Of a stretch of 34,198 nucleotides of DNA, positions 34,188 to 34,198 are shown piece by piece. The position numbers and the translations under genes were made by a program. Below the pieces are notes generated by a model. The model was not told the origin of the DNA and searched no databases. It worked only from the letters and a program-made list of their open reading frames with translations. Within the stretch, counting starts at the first letter, position 1. Every line of letters starts with the position of its first letter. Source of the stretch: Desulfuromonadaceae bacterium (GTDB taxonomy: Bacteria > Desulfobacterota > Desulfuromonadia > Desulfuromonadales > JAAYDE01); NCBI GenBank assembly GCA_012512925.1, contig JAAZDE010000053.1, positions 1 to 34,198 of the forward strand, in the 5' to 3' direction.

Positions 34188-34198
34188 GCCGCAGAAGG

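Noticed and set aside
1-34198. tRNA genes, CRISPR arrays, insertion sequences and attachment sites
   Set aside because: None was seen on reading both strands; no spaced direct repeats, transposase-like proteins or integrase motifs were found.

Overview
The window reads as a chromosomal segment of a GC-rich, anaerobic Gram-negative bacterium, most likely a Desulfuromonadia/Geobacter-Pelobacter type member of the Desulfobacterota. This placement is inferred from the gene set: B12-dependent class II ribonucleotide reductase, TrpB2, TonB, a YcbB-type L,D-transpeptidase, GlnK-Amt behind a sigma-54 promoter, 6S RNA, and short operons with strong intrinsic terminators. No tRNA, rRNA, CRISPR array, transposase or integrase was seen.

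Region 1 (1-7357, + strand) is a defence cassette cut by the left edge. It holds the C-terminal part of a type III-like DNA methyltransferase, a type III Res-like helicase-nuclease, and a large protein joining an N-terminal phospholipase-D-like domain to an SNF2-type helicase. The three genes are translationally coupled or nearly so. I take it to be an extended restriction-modification, anti-phage system.

Region 2 (7428-14271, - strand) carries tenA with a methyltransferase, then a coupled trio (DsbC-like thiol oxidoreductase, UMF1-family transporter, glycerophosphodiester phosphodiesterase), then nrdJ. The nrdJ promoter has a near-consensus NrdR box exactly filling the spacer between its -35 and -10 elements.

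Region 3 (14282-23892) has an acyl-CoA synthetase, M24 peptidase and secreted-protein operon on + behind an attenuator-like leader. It continues with pncB and a rhomboid protease on -, then an aldehyde dehydrogenase and an L,D-transpeptidase on +.

Region 4 (24046-27668) contains a TraB-family membrane protein and, upstream of it on the same strand, an unlabelled 6S RNA gene with a promoter and terminator. Divergent from these is the nitrogen operon glnK-amt with a -24/-12 promoter.

Region 5 (27713-34198) holds an EI24/CysZ-like membrane protein behind a long structured leader that resembles the Moco riboswitch motif. Then come trpB2, a 72-residue charged protein, and a flavoprotein of the dihydrolipoyl dehydrogenase fold that has lost the catalytic His/Glu dyad. 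The region ends with a FucA-like class II aldolase, a TonB-type protein, and a small three-way-junction RNA candidate at the right edge.

Most of the protein-coding content outside Region 1 is ordinary core metabolism. The points worth following are the PLD-SNF2 restriction cassette, the four structured RNA elements, the NrdR operator and the dyad-less flavoprotein.
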